A stretch of DNA of 64,000 nucleotides, from NCBI RefSeq assembly GCF_006716115.1, contig NZ_VFOO01000001.1:1116001-1180000 (forward strand), read 5' to 3'. Source of the stretch: Subtercola boreus. Lineage in GTDB: Bacteria; Actinomycetota; Actinomycetes; Actinomycetales; Microbacteriaceae. The notes under the pieces were generated by a model. It saw only the letters and a list, made by a program, of their open reading frames with translations. It made no database searches and was not told the DNA's origin. Shown in pieces: positions 52,640 to 61,340 of the stretch (position 1 is its first letter; every line of letters starts with the position of its first letter). A program made the position numbers and the translations under genes.

Positions 52640-53245
52640 GTGACCGACCAACCTGCCTCCACCACCGCACCCCGACGTGTGGTCGTCGCTGAAGACGAAT
52701 CCCTGATCCGGCTCGACATCGTCGAGATCCTCCGCGACGCCGGATTCGAGGTGGTCGGCGAGGCCGGCGACGGCGAGACCGCTGTCGCCCTGGCCACGGA
52801 GCTCCGGCCCGACCTGGTCATCATGGATGTCAAGATGCCCCTCCTCGACGGCATCTCCGCGGCCGAGCGGCTCAGCAAGGGCCACATCGCCCCGGTCGTG
52901 CTGCTGACCGCCTTCAGCCAGAAGGAGCTCGTCGAACGGGCCACCGAAGCCGGTGCCCTCGCCTACGTCGTCAAACCGTTCACGCCGAACGACCTGCTGC
53001 CCGCGATCGAGATCGCCCTCTCGCGCTACGCCCAGATCATCACCCTCGAGGCCGAGGTCGCCGACCTCGTCGAGCGGTTCGAGACGCGCAAGCTGGTCGA
53101 CCGCGCCAAGGGACTCCTCAACGAGAAGATGGGTCTCACCGAGCCCGAGGCCTTCCGCTGGATCCAGAAGGCCTCGATGGACCGTCGGCTGACGATGCAC
53201 GACGTCGCCCAGGCGATCATCGAGCAGCTGAGCGTCAAGAAGTAG
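52640..53245 (+). CDS. pdtaR: ANTAR-domain response regulator (PdtaR type)
   Basis: A 201-residue two-domain protein. The receiver domain covers about 12-130, with acidic residues in VVVAEDESLIRLDIVEIL, the phosphoacceptor Asp63 in LVIMDVKMPLLDG, VVLLTAFSQ and the Lys in AYVVKPFTPNDLL. The C-terminal ANTAR RNA-binding domain covers about 145-198 (ETRKLVDRAKGLLNEKMGLT, EPEAFRWIQKASMDRRLTMH). In mycobacteria the homologue lies between pykA and polA, as here, and is phosphorylated by the orphan kinase PdtaS. ANTAR proteins bind two-hexaloop RNAs and prevent termination. No such RNA pair was found by eye near the gene. Confidence 0.93.
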   Translation: MTDQPASTTAPRRVVVAEDESLIRLDIVEILRDAGFEVVGEAGDGETAVALATELRPDLVIMDVKMPLLDGISAAERLSKGHIAPVVLLTAFSQKELVERATEAGALAYVVKPFTPNDLLPAIEIALSRYAQIITLEAEVADLVERFETRKLVDRAKGLLNEKMGLTEPEAFRWIQKASMDRRLTMHDVAQAIIEQLSVKK

Positions 53246-53253
53246 AACTTCGC

Positions 53254-53661
53254 GTGTCAGACGCAGCTGATGTGAGCAAGGTGTTCCCGCTCGGAGTGGG
53301 CGATCTTGCGGCCCGCATGGGCATCGAGTTCGTCGAGATCACCGCTGAACGAGCCGTGGCGACCATGCCCGTCGAGGGCAACACTCAACCCTACGGAGTG
53401 GTGCACGGCGGGGCCTACGTTGTTCTGGCGGAGAGCCTCGGATCGTCGGCGGCAGCGGTTTTCGCCGGTCCCGGCCGCATCGCGATGGGCATCGAGGTCA
53501 ATGCGAGCCACACCGGTTCGGTGAGATCGGGAACCGTGACCGGGGTGTGCACGGCCATCAAACTGGGGCGCACGCTGACCGTGCACGAGATCGCCATCAC
53601 CGACGAGGCCGGCCAGCGCCTGTCGACGGTTCGCATCACCAATCTCCTCCGCGACGCGTAG
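53254..53661 (+). CDS. PaaI-type hotdog-fold thioesterase
   Basis: A 135-residue hotdog-fold protein of the PaaI/YdiI acyl-CoA thioesterase group. The helix motif is NTQPYGVVHGGAYVVLAESL, and the beta strands are IAMGIEVNASHTGSVRSGTV and GRTLTVHEIAITDEAGQRL. The catalytic acidic residue is probably the Glu of LAESLGSS. It likely acts on menaquinone-pathway or aromatic CoA esters (compare DHNA-CoA thioesterase), but the substrate cannot be told from sequence. GTG start 8 bp after pdtaR, so co-transcribed. The same pdtaR-thioesterase-polA order occurs in other actinobacteria. Confidence 0.88.
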   Translation: MSDAADVSKVFPLGVGDLAARMGIEFVEITAERAVATMPVEGNTQPYGVVHGGAYVVLAESLGSSAAAVFAGPGRIAMGIEVNASHTGSVRSGTVTGVCTAIKLGRTLTVHEIAITDEAGQRLSTVRITNLLRDA

Positions 53662-53727
53662 AACGGGCACCCGTCGTTCCGCCCGAGAGCGCTTCGGGGC
53701 AGCCCGGCCGGTGTCGGTGGCATTGAG

Positions 53728-53733
53728 TAGGCT
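53728..53733 (+). promoter_or_regulatory. Candidate leaderless -10 box for polA
   Basis: TAGGCT is followed by 6 nt and the polA GTG at 53740. No ribosome site is seen in this position. Confidence 0.45.
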
Positions 53734-53739
53734 TGCGGT

Positions 53740-56463
53740 GTGTCCGACAACGAACAGCCCACCCTCCTTCTCATCGACGGCCACTCGCTGGCCTTCCGGG
53801 CGTTCTACGCGCTGCCGGTCGACAGTTTCCAGACCCGCGACGGGCAGCACACGAACGCCATCCACGGCTTCCTGTCGATGCTGCTCAACCTGCTGAAGAA
53901 CGAGAAGCCCAGCCACCTGGCCGTTGCGTTCGACATCTCGCGGCACTCGTTCAGAACCAACGAATATCCCGAATACAAGGGCACCCGCGGCGAGACTCCG
54001 CCCGAGTTCATGGGCCAGGTCCCGCTGCTCAAAGACGCCCTGCACGCCATGAACATCATCACCCTCGAGAAAGAGAACTACGAGGCTGACGACATCCTCG
54101 CGACCCTGTCGGTGCAGGGCGCCGAGCAGGGTTTCCGGGTGCTTGTGGTGTCGGGCGACCGCGACACCATCCAGCTCGTCAACGACAACGTCACGCTGCT
54201 CTACCCGTCACGGCAGGGCGTCACCGACCTCACGCGGTACGACCGCGACAAGGTCTTCGAGCGCTACGGCATCGAACCGCACCAGTACCCCGAGATCGCA
54301 GCGCTTGTGGGGGAGACGAGCGACAATCTCCCGGGCATCCCGAAGGTCGGCGAGAAGACCGCGGTGAAATGGCTGAACCAGTTCGGCAGCCTGGAGGAGA
54401 TCCTCCGGCGCTCCGACGAGATCGGCGGCAAGGTGGGGGAGAGCCTCCGCGAGTTCCAGGAGAACGCGGTGCGCAACCGCCGCCTCAACCGGCTTCTCAC
54501 CGATGTCGAGCTCGAGAACGGTCCGGCCGACTTCACCCGCCGGCCGGTCGACGAGCAGGGCGTTCGTGACCTTTTCGAGCGGCTCGAGTTCCGCACTCTG
54601 CTGGAGCGGGTCTTCAAGCTCGACGGGCTCGACGCCGCATCGGGCGGCAACGGCGGTGCGGGTGGTTCCGGTTCATCCGGCGGCTCCGGCGGCTCCGGAT
54701 CGGGTGAGGGCGGGGTCGACCCCAAGGCCGTCGTGGCGCCGGTGCCGAGCACCCTGCTCGACGAGGAACTCGCCGCCTGGCTGGCACGGGTCACCGCCGC
54801 CGAGCCGTTCGGGCTCGCCCTCTCGACGGAGTTGCTCGACGGCCGACCGATCGGGTTCGGCCTGGCCGCCTCCGATTCGGCGATATTCCTGCCGTGGATC
54901 CCCGACAGCCGCGACTACCTGCCGTTCGAGAACTGGCTGGCGTCGGATGCCCCGAAGATCCTGCACGGAGCGAAACACCAGCTCAAGGCCCTGCTCACCG
55001 CGGGGCTGACCGTCTCCGGTGTGACCTTCGACACCTCCATCGCGGCCTGGCTGCTGAAATCCGACGGTACGCCGCCTTCGCTGGCCGACCTGGTCGACCG
55101 GATGCTCGGCGAGACCCTGCCGTCCCCCGACCCCAACCAGCTGGTACCCGACGACGATTCGGTCATCGGCCCGGCCGTACAGGCCTGGTTCATCGGGCGG
55201 GTCGCCCGCGTCCTGGACGGGAGGCTCGACGCCGGCTCGCGCTCGGTGCTCGAGACCATCGAAATGCCCGTTCTCGCGGTGCTCGCCCGAATGGAGCTCG
55301 ACGGCATCGCCGTGAGCCACCCGCAACTCGCCGAGCTGTCGGCCGAACTCACCGCGCGGTCGACCGACCTCGCCACCCAGGCTTTCGCGATCATCGAGCG
55401 GGAGATCAACCTCGGCTCGCCGAAGCAGATCCAGGAGGTGCTCTTCGACCAGCTCGGCATGCCGAAGACACGCGCAACCAAGACCGGCTATTCCACCGAC
55501 GCGGTCTCCCTGGCCGACCTGCAGGCGAGCTCGCCGCATCCGTTCCTCGACCTCCTCCTGTCTCACCGTGACGCCACGAAGCTCAACCAGATCGTCGAGA
55601 CCCTCGACAAGTCGATAGCCCCCGACCGCCGCATCCACACCACGTATGTGCAGACCGGTTCGTCGACGGGTCGCATCTCGTCGACCGACCCCAACCTGCA
55701 GAACATCCCCGTTCGCACCGAGGAAGGTCGACGCATCCGCAAGGCCTTCATGGTCGGCGAGTCGTACGAAACCCTCCTCACCACGGACTACTCGCAGATC
55801 GAGATGCGCATCATGGCGCACCTCTCCGAAGACGCCGGGCTCATCGCGGCCTTCCAGTCGGGCGAAGACCTGCACCGTTTCGTGGGCGCGCGCATCTTCG
55901 GCGTCGAGCCCGCCGATGTCACTCCCGCAATGCGGTCGAAGGTGAAGGCGATGTCGTACGGGCTCGCCTACGGGCTCTCTGCTTTCGGGCTCTCGAAGCA
56001 GCTCCGAATCCCCACGGCCGAGGCGAAGCAACTGATGAGCGACTACTTCGAACGGTTCGGTGCCGTGCGCGACTACCTCCGGAACGTGGTCGTGCAGGCG
56101 CGAGAAGACGGTTACACCGAGACCATCTTCGGCCGCCGGCGCATGTTCCCCGACCTCAACAGCGGCAACCGGGTGCTGCGCGACAATGCGGAACGGGCTG
56201 CGCTGAACGCGCCGATCCAGGGCACGGCGGCCGACATCCTGAAGATCGCGATGGTGAACATCGCCGCCGACCTCGCCGCGCAGGGGCTGCAGTCACGCAT
56301 GCTGCTGCAGGTGCACGACGAACTGGTCTTCGATGTCTACCCGGGGGAGTGGGATTCCCTGGCGGCCGTCGTCACGGAACGGATGTCGACCGCGGCCACC
56401 CTCAAGGTACCGCTCGACGTGCAGCTGGGCCGCGGCCAGAACTGGAACGAGGCCGCCCACTAG
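53740..56463 (+). CDS. polA: DNA polymerase I
   Basis: A 907-residue repair and Okazaki-fragment polymerase. The 5'-3' exonuclease covers about 1-290 (LLLIDGHSLAFRAFYALPVD, GETSDNLPGIPKVGEKTAVK). An unusual Gly/Ser/Asn linker of about 30 residues (297-327, GGNGGAGGSGSSGGSGGSGS) follows. The 3'-5' exonuclease region (about 335-510) is degenerate: the usual D-x-E reads LALSTELL, so proofreading is probably absent, as in other actinobacteria. The polymerase domain shows motif A LTTDYSQIEMRIMAHLSEDA (about 683), motif B RSKVKAMSYGLAYGLSAFGL (about 733) and motif C LQVHDELVFDV (about 857). Its stop overlaps the convergent SHOCT gene. Confidence 0.96.
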   Translation: MSDNEQPTLLLIDGHSLAFRAFYALPVDSFQTRDGQHTNAIHGFLSMLLNLLKNEKPSHLAVAFDISRHSFRTNEYPEYKGTRGETPPEFMGQVPLLKDALHAMNIITLEKENYEADDILATLSVQGAEQGFRVLVVSGDRDTIQLVNDNVTLLYPSRQGVTDLTRYDRDKVFERYGIEPHQYPEIAALVGETSDNLPGIPKVGEKTAVKWLNQFGSLEEILRRSDEIGGKVGESLREFQENAVRNRRLNRLLTDVELENGPADFTRRPVDEQGVRDLFERLEFRTLLERVFKLDGLDAASGGNGGAGGSGSSGGSGGSGSGEGGVDPKAVVAPVPSTLLDEELAAWLARVTAAEPFGLALSTELLDGRPIGFGLAASDSAIFLPWIPDSRDYLPFENWLASDAPKILHGAKHQLKALLTAGLTVSGVTFDTSIAAWLLKSDGTPPSLADLVDRMLGETLPSPDPNQLVPDDDSVIGPAVQAWFIGRVARVLDGRLDAGSRSVLETIEMPVLAVLARMELDGIAVSHPQLAELSAELTARSTDLATQAFAIIEREINLGSPKQIQEVLFDQLGMPKTRATKTGYSTDAVSLADLQASSPHPFLDLLLSHRDATKLNQIVETLDKSIAPDRRIHTTYVQTGSSTGRISSTDPNLQNIPVRTEEGRRIRKAFMVGESYETLLTTDYSQIEMRIMAHLSEDAGLIAAFQSGEDLHRFVGARIFGVEPADVTPAMRSKVKAMSYGLAYGLSAFGLSKQLRIPTAEAKQLMSDYFERFGAVRDYLRNVVVQAREDGYTETIFGRRRMFPDLNSGNRVLRDNAERAALNAPIQGTAADILKIAMVNIAADLAAQGLQSRMLLQVHDELVFDVYPGEWDSLAAVVTERMSTAATLKVPLDVQLGRGQNWNEAAH

Positions 56464-56789
56464 AGGCCGGAGAGTATCCGTCTCTTTGCCTCGATGAATT
56501 CCTCTTCGCTGAGAAGGTTCTGCTCCCTCAGCGAAGACAGCCTCTCCAGGCGTTCGACGGTGGATTCGTTCGGCGGCGTCATCGCCGGGGAGGAACGTGC
56601 AAGCGGCACGGCCTTGACGTTCGCGCCGAATGCGTTCCCCGGAAAGACTGTGCGGTTTCGGGCGTTTCGGCGTGTTCTCCAGCGGAGGTAGAGAGGCAGA
56701 CCTGTCGTGATCAGGATCACCGGACCGACGATGAGTAGAACTTCGAGGAACAGCTCGAAACTGATGGGCCCGCTACCGTAGTGACTCAC
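56460..56789 (-). CDS. Small SHOCT-like membrane protein (third of trio)
   Basis: A 109-residue protein. The short N-terminus SHYGSGPISFE precedes one transmembrane helix (about 13-33, FLEVLLIVGPVILITTGLPL) and a basic stretch YLRWRTRRNARNR. The C-terminal helical hairpin STVERLERLSSLREQNLLSE ends EEFIEAKRRILSGL, matching the SHOCT (short C-terminal) domain pattern. GTG start overlapping the stop of the previous gene (GTGA); the stop overlaps the convergent polA stop. Codon and base use is visibly less GC-rich than polA. Function unknown; SHOCT domains occur at the ends of many membrane proteins and probably mediate oligomerisation. Confidence 0.75.
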   Translation of the reverse strand: MSHYGSGPISFELFLEVLLIVGPVILITTGLPLYLRWRTRRNARNRTVFPGNAFGANVKAVPLARSSPAMTPPNESTVERLERLSSLREQNLLSEEEFIEAKRRILSGL

Positions 56790-57340
56790 CGGCTCTGCCC
56801 GACGATCCGCGCACGCTCAGCCACGTACTCGTCTTCGTTCAGCACTCCGTTCGCCCGCAGGGCTGCGAGACGCTCCAGCTGCGATGCGAGATCGGCAGGA
56901 GGAAAGGCAGTGTTCCTTCTGTTCATCTGCTCGGCCACGAACTGGGCCAGATTCTCGGCAGTGGACGCGCTGGTGGGAACCTCGTTCCAGAGCACGGCGA
57001 AACGCTTCGGATTCTTCACGTCGATCACAATCGGAAGCTCAGCACCGGGCATCGGCCACAACGCACTGCTGACGAGCCGGCGATATTTGACCGCGGTGGG
57101 CGGGAGTCCGGGTGCCTGTACGACCAGGTTCATGTAGCAGATGCTGTAGCTGGAGTTGCCGGTGCGCCCTGAGACCGAGATCACCTGGCCCGTTCCACGG
57201 ACACCATTCTTCGGTCGACGCCATCCACCCATCAGTGCGAGGGGAAGTCCGACACCCAGACCGACGAAGAGCACGGTGGTGACCAGTGTGTGGACTACGG
57301 GGTCCGCGTTGAAGGCGTTCCATACGTCGGAGAGGTCCAC
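56786..57340 (-). CDS. SHOCT-like membrane protein with a beta-rich middle domain (second of trio)
   Basis: A 184-residue protein. A transmembrane helix (about 15-38, VHTLVTTVLFVGLGVGLPLA) is followed by a beta-rich domain of about 80 residues (GTGQVISVSGRTGNSSYSIC, MNLVVQAPGLPPTAVKYRRL, ELPIVIDVKNPKRFAVLWNE) that resembles the conductance- or DUF3592-like domains seen in actinobacterial membrane proteins, though I cannot name it firmly. The C-terminus ADLASQLERLAALRANGVLN and EDEYVAERARIVG is SHOCT-like. The GTG start is 4 bp after the upstream SHOCT gene stop. Function unknown. Confidence 0.75.
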   Translation of the reverse strand: MDLSDVWNAFNADPVVHTLVTTVLFVGLGVGLPLALMGGWRRPKNGVRGTGQVISVSGRTGNSSYSICYMNLVVQAPGLPPTAVKYRRLVSSALWPMPGAELPIVIDVKNPKRFAVLWNEVPTSASTAENLAQFVAEQMNRRNTAFPPADLASQLERLAALRANGVLNEDEYVAERARIVGQSR

Positions 57341-57344
57341 GACG

Positions 57345-57695
57345 TCATCCGTGATCGAAGAGCTGGCGTTTGCGTTCCTGGAATTCCGCCGGAGAAATCG
57401 TTTCGCTGTCTCTCAGAGCTCCGAGTCTCTCGAGCTCAGCGATCAGGTCGGGAGCCGTGCCCTGGGCAGGGAGGACGATCACCGATCCGGACTGTCCCAG
57501 GCCGGAAGGTGGGAACGGTGTACCGCTTGGAGCGGCTCCCGGTCGGTTCGGGGGCGCCACCTTGAACAGTCTTCGTGTGCGCCAACGCAGGACGAGTGGC
57601 GTCACGACTGCTGCCACGACAAAGGGGATGGCTATGACGGCGACATCACCGAGGTCGTCGAATCCGTATCCGGTTCCGTTGCCGTAGTGATGCAT
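57345..57695 (-). CDS. Small SHOCT-like membrane protein (first of trio)
   Basis: A 116-residue protein. It begins MHHYGNGTGYGFDDLG, similar to the SHYGSG start of the third gene, then has a transmembrane helix (about 18-37, VAVIAIPFVVAAVVTPLVLR) and a basic WRTRRLF segment also shared with the third gene. A Pro/Gly linker leads to the SHOCT-like end LIAELERLGALRDSETISPA, EFQERKRQLF. The ribosome site AAGGAG (57707-57702) is 6 nt before the ATG. The shared start, WRTRR segment and C-terminus show that genes one and three are paralogues. First gene of a three-gene operon; function unknown. Confidence 0.78.
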   Translation of the reverse strand: MHHYGNGTGYGFDDLGDVAVIAIPFVVAAVVTPLVLRWRTRRLFKVAPPNRPGAAPSGTPFPPSGLGQSGSVIVLPAQGTAPDLIAELERLGALRDSETISPAEFQERKRQLFDHG

Positions 57696-57731
57696 CTGTG
57701 GCTCCTTGACTTGCCCGCTGCTGATGTTGTC

Positions 57732-57742
57732 GAGATTATCTC
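57732..57742 (-). promoter_or_regulatory. Candidate promoter with inverted repeat for the SHOCT trio
   Basis: On the minus strand GATAAT (57740-57735) is a -10-like box about 40 bp upstream of the first SHOCT gene. It lies inside the inverted repeat GAGAT-T-ATCTC (57732-57742), which could be an operator. The 99-bp gap to dnaE2 shows no terminator. Confidence 0.35.
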
Positions 57743-57794
57743 ATCTGGTGATCAGCGTCGGGAGTCTCTGCACATTCTCAGCAAGCGAAGGGGG

Positions 57795-60700
57795 TCAGCG
57801 GAAGTCGCAGGAACGGGTCGGCGCGCCGAGCGGCAGCAGCTCGATGCGGTCGGCGACAAGGTTGATGATGCCGTCGTCGGTGCGCTCGAGGATGCCCCGG
57901 ACCACCATCGCCGGCGCCTCCCGGGCGACACGGCGGTAGCGGCTCCACACCCCCACGCTGCAGATCACGTTCAGGATGCCCGTCTCGTCTTCGAGGTTCA
58001 CGAAGGTGATGCCGCTGGCGGTCGCCGGACGCTGCCGGTGCGTCACCACCCCGCCGACCTCGATGCGGCGCCCGTTCTCGCACGTCTGCAGCTTCTCGAT
58101 CGAGAGGGCACCCCGGTCATCCAACCAGTCCCGGGAGTGCGCGACCGGATGGTCATCCGGGGAGATACCGGTGCTCCACAGGTCGTAGACCACCTGCTCG
58201 GTGGGGCTCAGCATCGGCAGCAGCGGCGGTTGCACACTCACGTGGGTGCCCTGCAGGAACTCGGGGCGGTCCTGGGCGGCGTTGCCGGCCTCCCACAGTG
58301 CCTCCCGCCGGGTCAGATGGAGGCTCGTGAAGGCTCCGGCCGAGGCCAGGGCCTCCATCTCGGCGGTGTTGAGGTCGTTGCGCCGGGCCACATCGGCCAT
58401 GTCGCGGTACGCGCCGCCGCGGCCCCGTTCCGTGACGATGCGTTCGGCGAGCTTCGCACCGATCGAGGTGATCTCGGCGAGCCCCAGCCGCACGTCGAGA
58501 TTGCCGTCGCGACGGTGCTGCCGGTAGTCGGCCGGAACCGACCGGTCGAACACCTCGCTCGGCAGGTGGTCGGCGGTGTGCAGGCACGCGTCCATCCCGG
58601 TCGCGGCGGTCAGCCCACCGCCGACCTCGGTGCCACGGCCCGCGTCGCGCCCGGCCGCGCCACCTCCCGCGGCACCCGCACGCGCCGCGCTCGGCTCGAG
58701 CCCCGCCATCACCCCCGAGCGCTGGATGTCGGGGCGGTGCACCACGACACCGTGCCGCCGGGCATCCGCCACCAGCGTCTGCGGCGAGTAGAAGCCCATC
58801 GGCTGGGCGCGCAACAGCGACGCGAGGAACGCCGCCGGGTAGTGCAGCTTGAACCACGAACTGGCGTACACGAGCAACGCGAAGCTGTTCGAGTGGCTCT
58901 CGGCGAACCCGAAACTCGCGAAGGCCTCGATCTTCTGGTAGATCTGCTCGGCGACATCGGGAGCGATGCCGTTCGACGCCATCCCCTCGAACAGTTTCGA
59001 CTTCAGCGACGAGATCTTCTCGATGCCGCGCTTGGACCCCATCGCCCGCCGGAGCAGGTCGGCGTCTTCGGGTGAGCAGTTGCCGACCGCCTGCGCCACC
59101 TGCATAAGCTGCTCCTGGAAGAGCGGAACCCCGAGCGTGCGTTCGAGAGGTTCTTCGAGCAGCGGGTGCAGGTATGTCACGGGTTCCTGCTTGAGCTTGC
59201 GCCGGATGTACGGATGTACGGCACCGCCCTGGATCGGCCCGGGCCGGATGAGCGCGATCTCCACCACCAGGTCGTAGAACTGGCGCGGCTGCAGCCGGGG
59301 GAGTGTGCCCATCTGCGCCCGGCTCTCGACCTGGAACACCCCGATCGAGTCGGCGCGGCAGAGCATGTCGTACACCCCCTGCTCCTCCTTGGGGATGCTC
59401 TTCAGACTCCACTCCTCGCCCAGGTGCTCGCGGGCGAGATCGAGCGAGTGCTGCAACGCCGACAGCATGCCGAGCCCGAGCAGGTCGAACTTGACGAGGC
59501 CCATCCACGCACAGTCGTCCTTGTCCCACTGCAGAACGGTTCGACCATCCATTCGTCCGTTCTCGATCGGGCAGACCTCACCGACGGGACGGTCAGTGAG
59601 CACCATCCCTCCCGAATGGATGCCCATGTGCCGCGGGAACTTCAGCACCTGCTCCGCCAGGTCGATCACGTCGGCCGGAATGTCGTGGTCTTCGCTCGCC
59701 ACCGTCGACCCCCACCGCTCGATCTGTTTCGACCAGGCGTCCTGCTGGCCGGGGCTGTGCCCGAGCGCCTTGGCCATGTCGCGCACCGCGAACTTGGGCC
59801 GGTAGGTGATCACGTTCGCGACCTGGGCGGCGTTTCGGCGACCGTACTTGCGATACACGTACTGGATGACCTCCTCCCGTCTGTCGGAGTCGAAATCCAC
59901 ATCGATGTCCGGTTCTTCATCGCGCATGCTCGACAGGAACCGTTCGAACGGCAGCTTGTAGAAGATCGAGTCGACCGCCGTGATGTCGAGGATGAAGCAG
60001 ACCGCCGAGTTCGCCGCCGACCCGCGCCCCTGGCAGAGGATGCCGAGCCGCCGCGCCTCGTGCACGATGTCGCGCACGATCAGGAAGTAGCCCGGGAAGT
60101 CCTTCTGTTCGATGACCGCGAGTTCGCTCTGGATGCGCTTCCGGTCGTCATCGGTCGCATGGGGGTAGTGCGTGGGCATCGCTTCGTCGACCAGCTGGCG
60201 CAGCCAGCTCATGGGCGTGTGGCCTTCTGGAACCTCCTGCCGGGGCAGTTTCGGTTTCGCCGTGCGGAGCTGGAACGAGAGGTCGTCGGCAACCTCGACC
60301 GTGCGTTCGACAGCACCCGGGTACCGCGCGAAACGTGCGGCCATCTCGGCACCCGAGCGCAGGTGCGAGCCCGCGGATGCCGGCAGCCAGCCTTCGAGGT
60401 CGTCGAGGCTCCGGCGTGCCCGGACGGCAGCCAGCGCCTGCCCGAGCGGGAACTGTTTCGGCGTGGCGTAGTGCACGTTGCCGGTCGCGACCGTGTCGAC
60501 GCGATGCTTCTGCGCCAGTTCGAACAGGGCGTCGTTCGCGTCGCTGTCGAGCGGGTTGCCGTGGTCGAAGAGTTCGACCAGCACGTTGTCGCGGCCGAAC
60601 AACGCAACGAGCCTGTCGAGCTCACGGGAGGCCCCGGGCAGCCCGTCGGAGGCGAGCGCCTGCCGCACCGCTCCCTTGCGGCAGCCGGTCAGCACCATCC

Positions 60701-61340
60701 ATGCGGAGTCGCCCGAACCACCCGGCCCACCCCTCGCCTCGCTGCCGTCGGCTCCGCTGCCCCCGCGTGCCTGGTCGGCCAGCTGCTCGAGGTCGTAGAG
60801 CGGCCTTCCCTTCTCGGCGTCGACGGCGAGCTGCCCCGTCGTGATCGCGCCGGAGAGCCGGTGGTACCCCTCCTGCTTGCGCGCAAGGATCACGAGGTGG
60901 GTCCCCTCGGGATCGGCCATGCCGTTCTGCGGCTTGCTCAGCCCGAGAGAGAGTTCCGCACCGAAGACCGTCGCGACACTCGGGTAGGCCTCGGCAGCCT
61001 CCGCCAGGTGCACCACCCCGTAGAAGCCGTCGTGGTCGGTGAGGGCCAGCCCGTGCATCCGGAGCCTGGCGGCTTCTTCGAGAAGTTCTTCGGGGGACGA
61101 CGCGCCGTCGAGGAAGCTGAAGTTCGAATGGGCATGCAGCTCGGCATAGCCCACGAAGGGACCGTCGTCGAGTTCGAGCTCGGGTTTCGGCGGAAGAGTC
61201 GGCGGAACATACGGCATGCGCTTGCGCGAGAACGCTGGCCCGTCGCCACCGTCCTTGCTCTCATCCGCCCCGGGTCGCCGAACGTCGGAGAGCCGCCGCT
61301 CGAGTTCCGACCACGGAATCGGAGGGTTGTTGAATCCCAT
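57795..61340 (-). CDS. dnaE2: Error-prone DNA polymerase DnaE2 (ImuC)
   Basis: A 1181-residue C-family polymerase of the SOS mutasome. The N-terminal PHP domain shows YAELHAHSNFSFLDGASSPE. The catalytic Asp residues are in EPDIDVDFDSDRREEVIQYV (about 477-487). Thumb/fingers segments include GRGSAANSAVCFILDITAVD, KFPRHMGIHSGGMVLTDRPV and SFGFAESHSNSFALLVYASS. An OB-fold lies near the end (VGGVVTHRQRPATASGITFV). Two Gly/Ala-rich insertions sit at about 215-230 and 880-905. The ATG at 61340 overlaps the stop of a short ORF that follows imuB. Expected to act with ImuB and ImuA' in damage-induced mutagenesis. Confidence 0.95.
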   Translation of the reverse strand: MGFNNPPIPWSELERRLSDVRRPGADESKDGGDGPAFSRKRMPYVPPTLPPKPELELDDGPFVGYAELHAHSNFSFLDGASSPEELLEEAARLRMHGLALTDHDGFYGVVHLAEAAEAYPSVATVFGAELSLGLSKPQNGMADPEGTHLVILARKQEGYHRLSGAITTGQLAVDAEKGRPLYDLEQLADQARGGSGADGSEARGGPGGSGDSAWMVLTGCRKGAVRQALASDGLPGASRELDRLVALFGRDNVLVELFDHGNPLDSDANDALFELAQKHRVDTVATGNVHYATPKQFPLGQALAAVRARRSLDDLEGWLPASAGSHLRSGAEMAARFARYPGAVERTVEVADDLSFQLRTAKPKLPRQEVPEGHTPMSWLRQLVDEAMPTHYPHATDDDRKRIQSELAVIEQKDFPGYFLIVRDIVHEARRLGILCQGRGSAANSAVCFILDITAVDSIFYKLPFERFLSSMRDEEPDIDVDFDSDRREEVIQYVYRKYGRRNAAQVANVITYRPKFAVRDMAKALGHSPGQQDAWSKQIERWGSTVASEDHDIPADVIDLAEQVLKFPRHMGIHSGGMVLTDRPVGEVCPIENGRMDGRTVLQWDKDDCAWMGLVKFDLLGLGMLSALQHSLDLAREHLGEEWSLKSIPKEEQGVYDMLCRADSIGVFQVESRAQMGTLPRLQPRQFYDLVVEIALIRPGPIQGGAVHPYIRRKLKQEPVTYLHPLLEEPLERTLGVPLFQEQLMQVAQAVGNCSPEDADLLRRAMGSKRGIEKISSLKSKLFEGMASNGIAPDVAEQIYQKIEAFASFGFAESHSNSFALLVYASSWFKLHYPAAFLASLLRAQPMGFYSPQTLVADARRHGVVVHRPDIQRSGVMAGLEPSAARAGAAGGGAAGRDAGRGTEVGGGLTAATGMDACLHTADHLPSEVFDRSVPADYRQHRRDGNLDVRLGLAEITSIGAKLAERIVTERGRGGAYRDMADVARRNDLNTAEMEALASAGAFTSLHLTRREALWEAGNAAQDRPEFLQGTHVSVQPPLLPMLSPTEQVVYDLWSTGISPDDHPVAHSRDWLDDRGALSIEKLQTCENGRRIEVGGVVTHRQRPATASGITFVNLEDETGILNVICSVGVWSRYRRVAREAPAMVVRGILERTDDGIINLVADRIELLPLGAPTRSCDFR

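Noticed and set aside
56460-57695. Insertion sequence or prophage remnant for the low-GC SHOCT region
   Set aside because: No transposase or integrase, no flanking inverted or direct repeats, and no tRNA target at the edges were seen.
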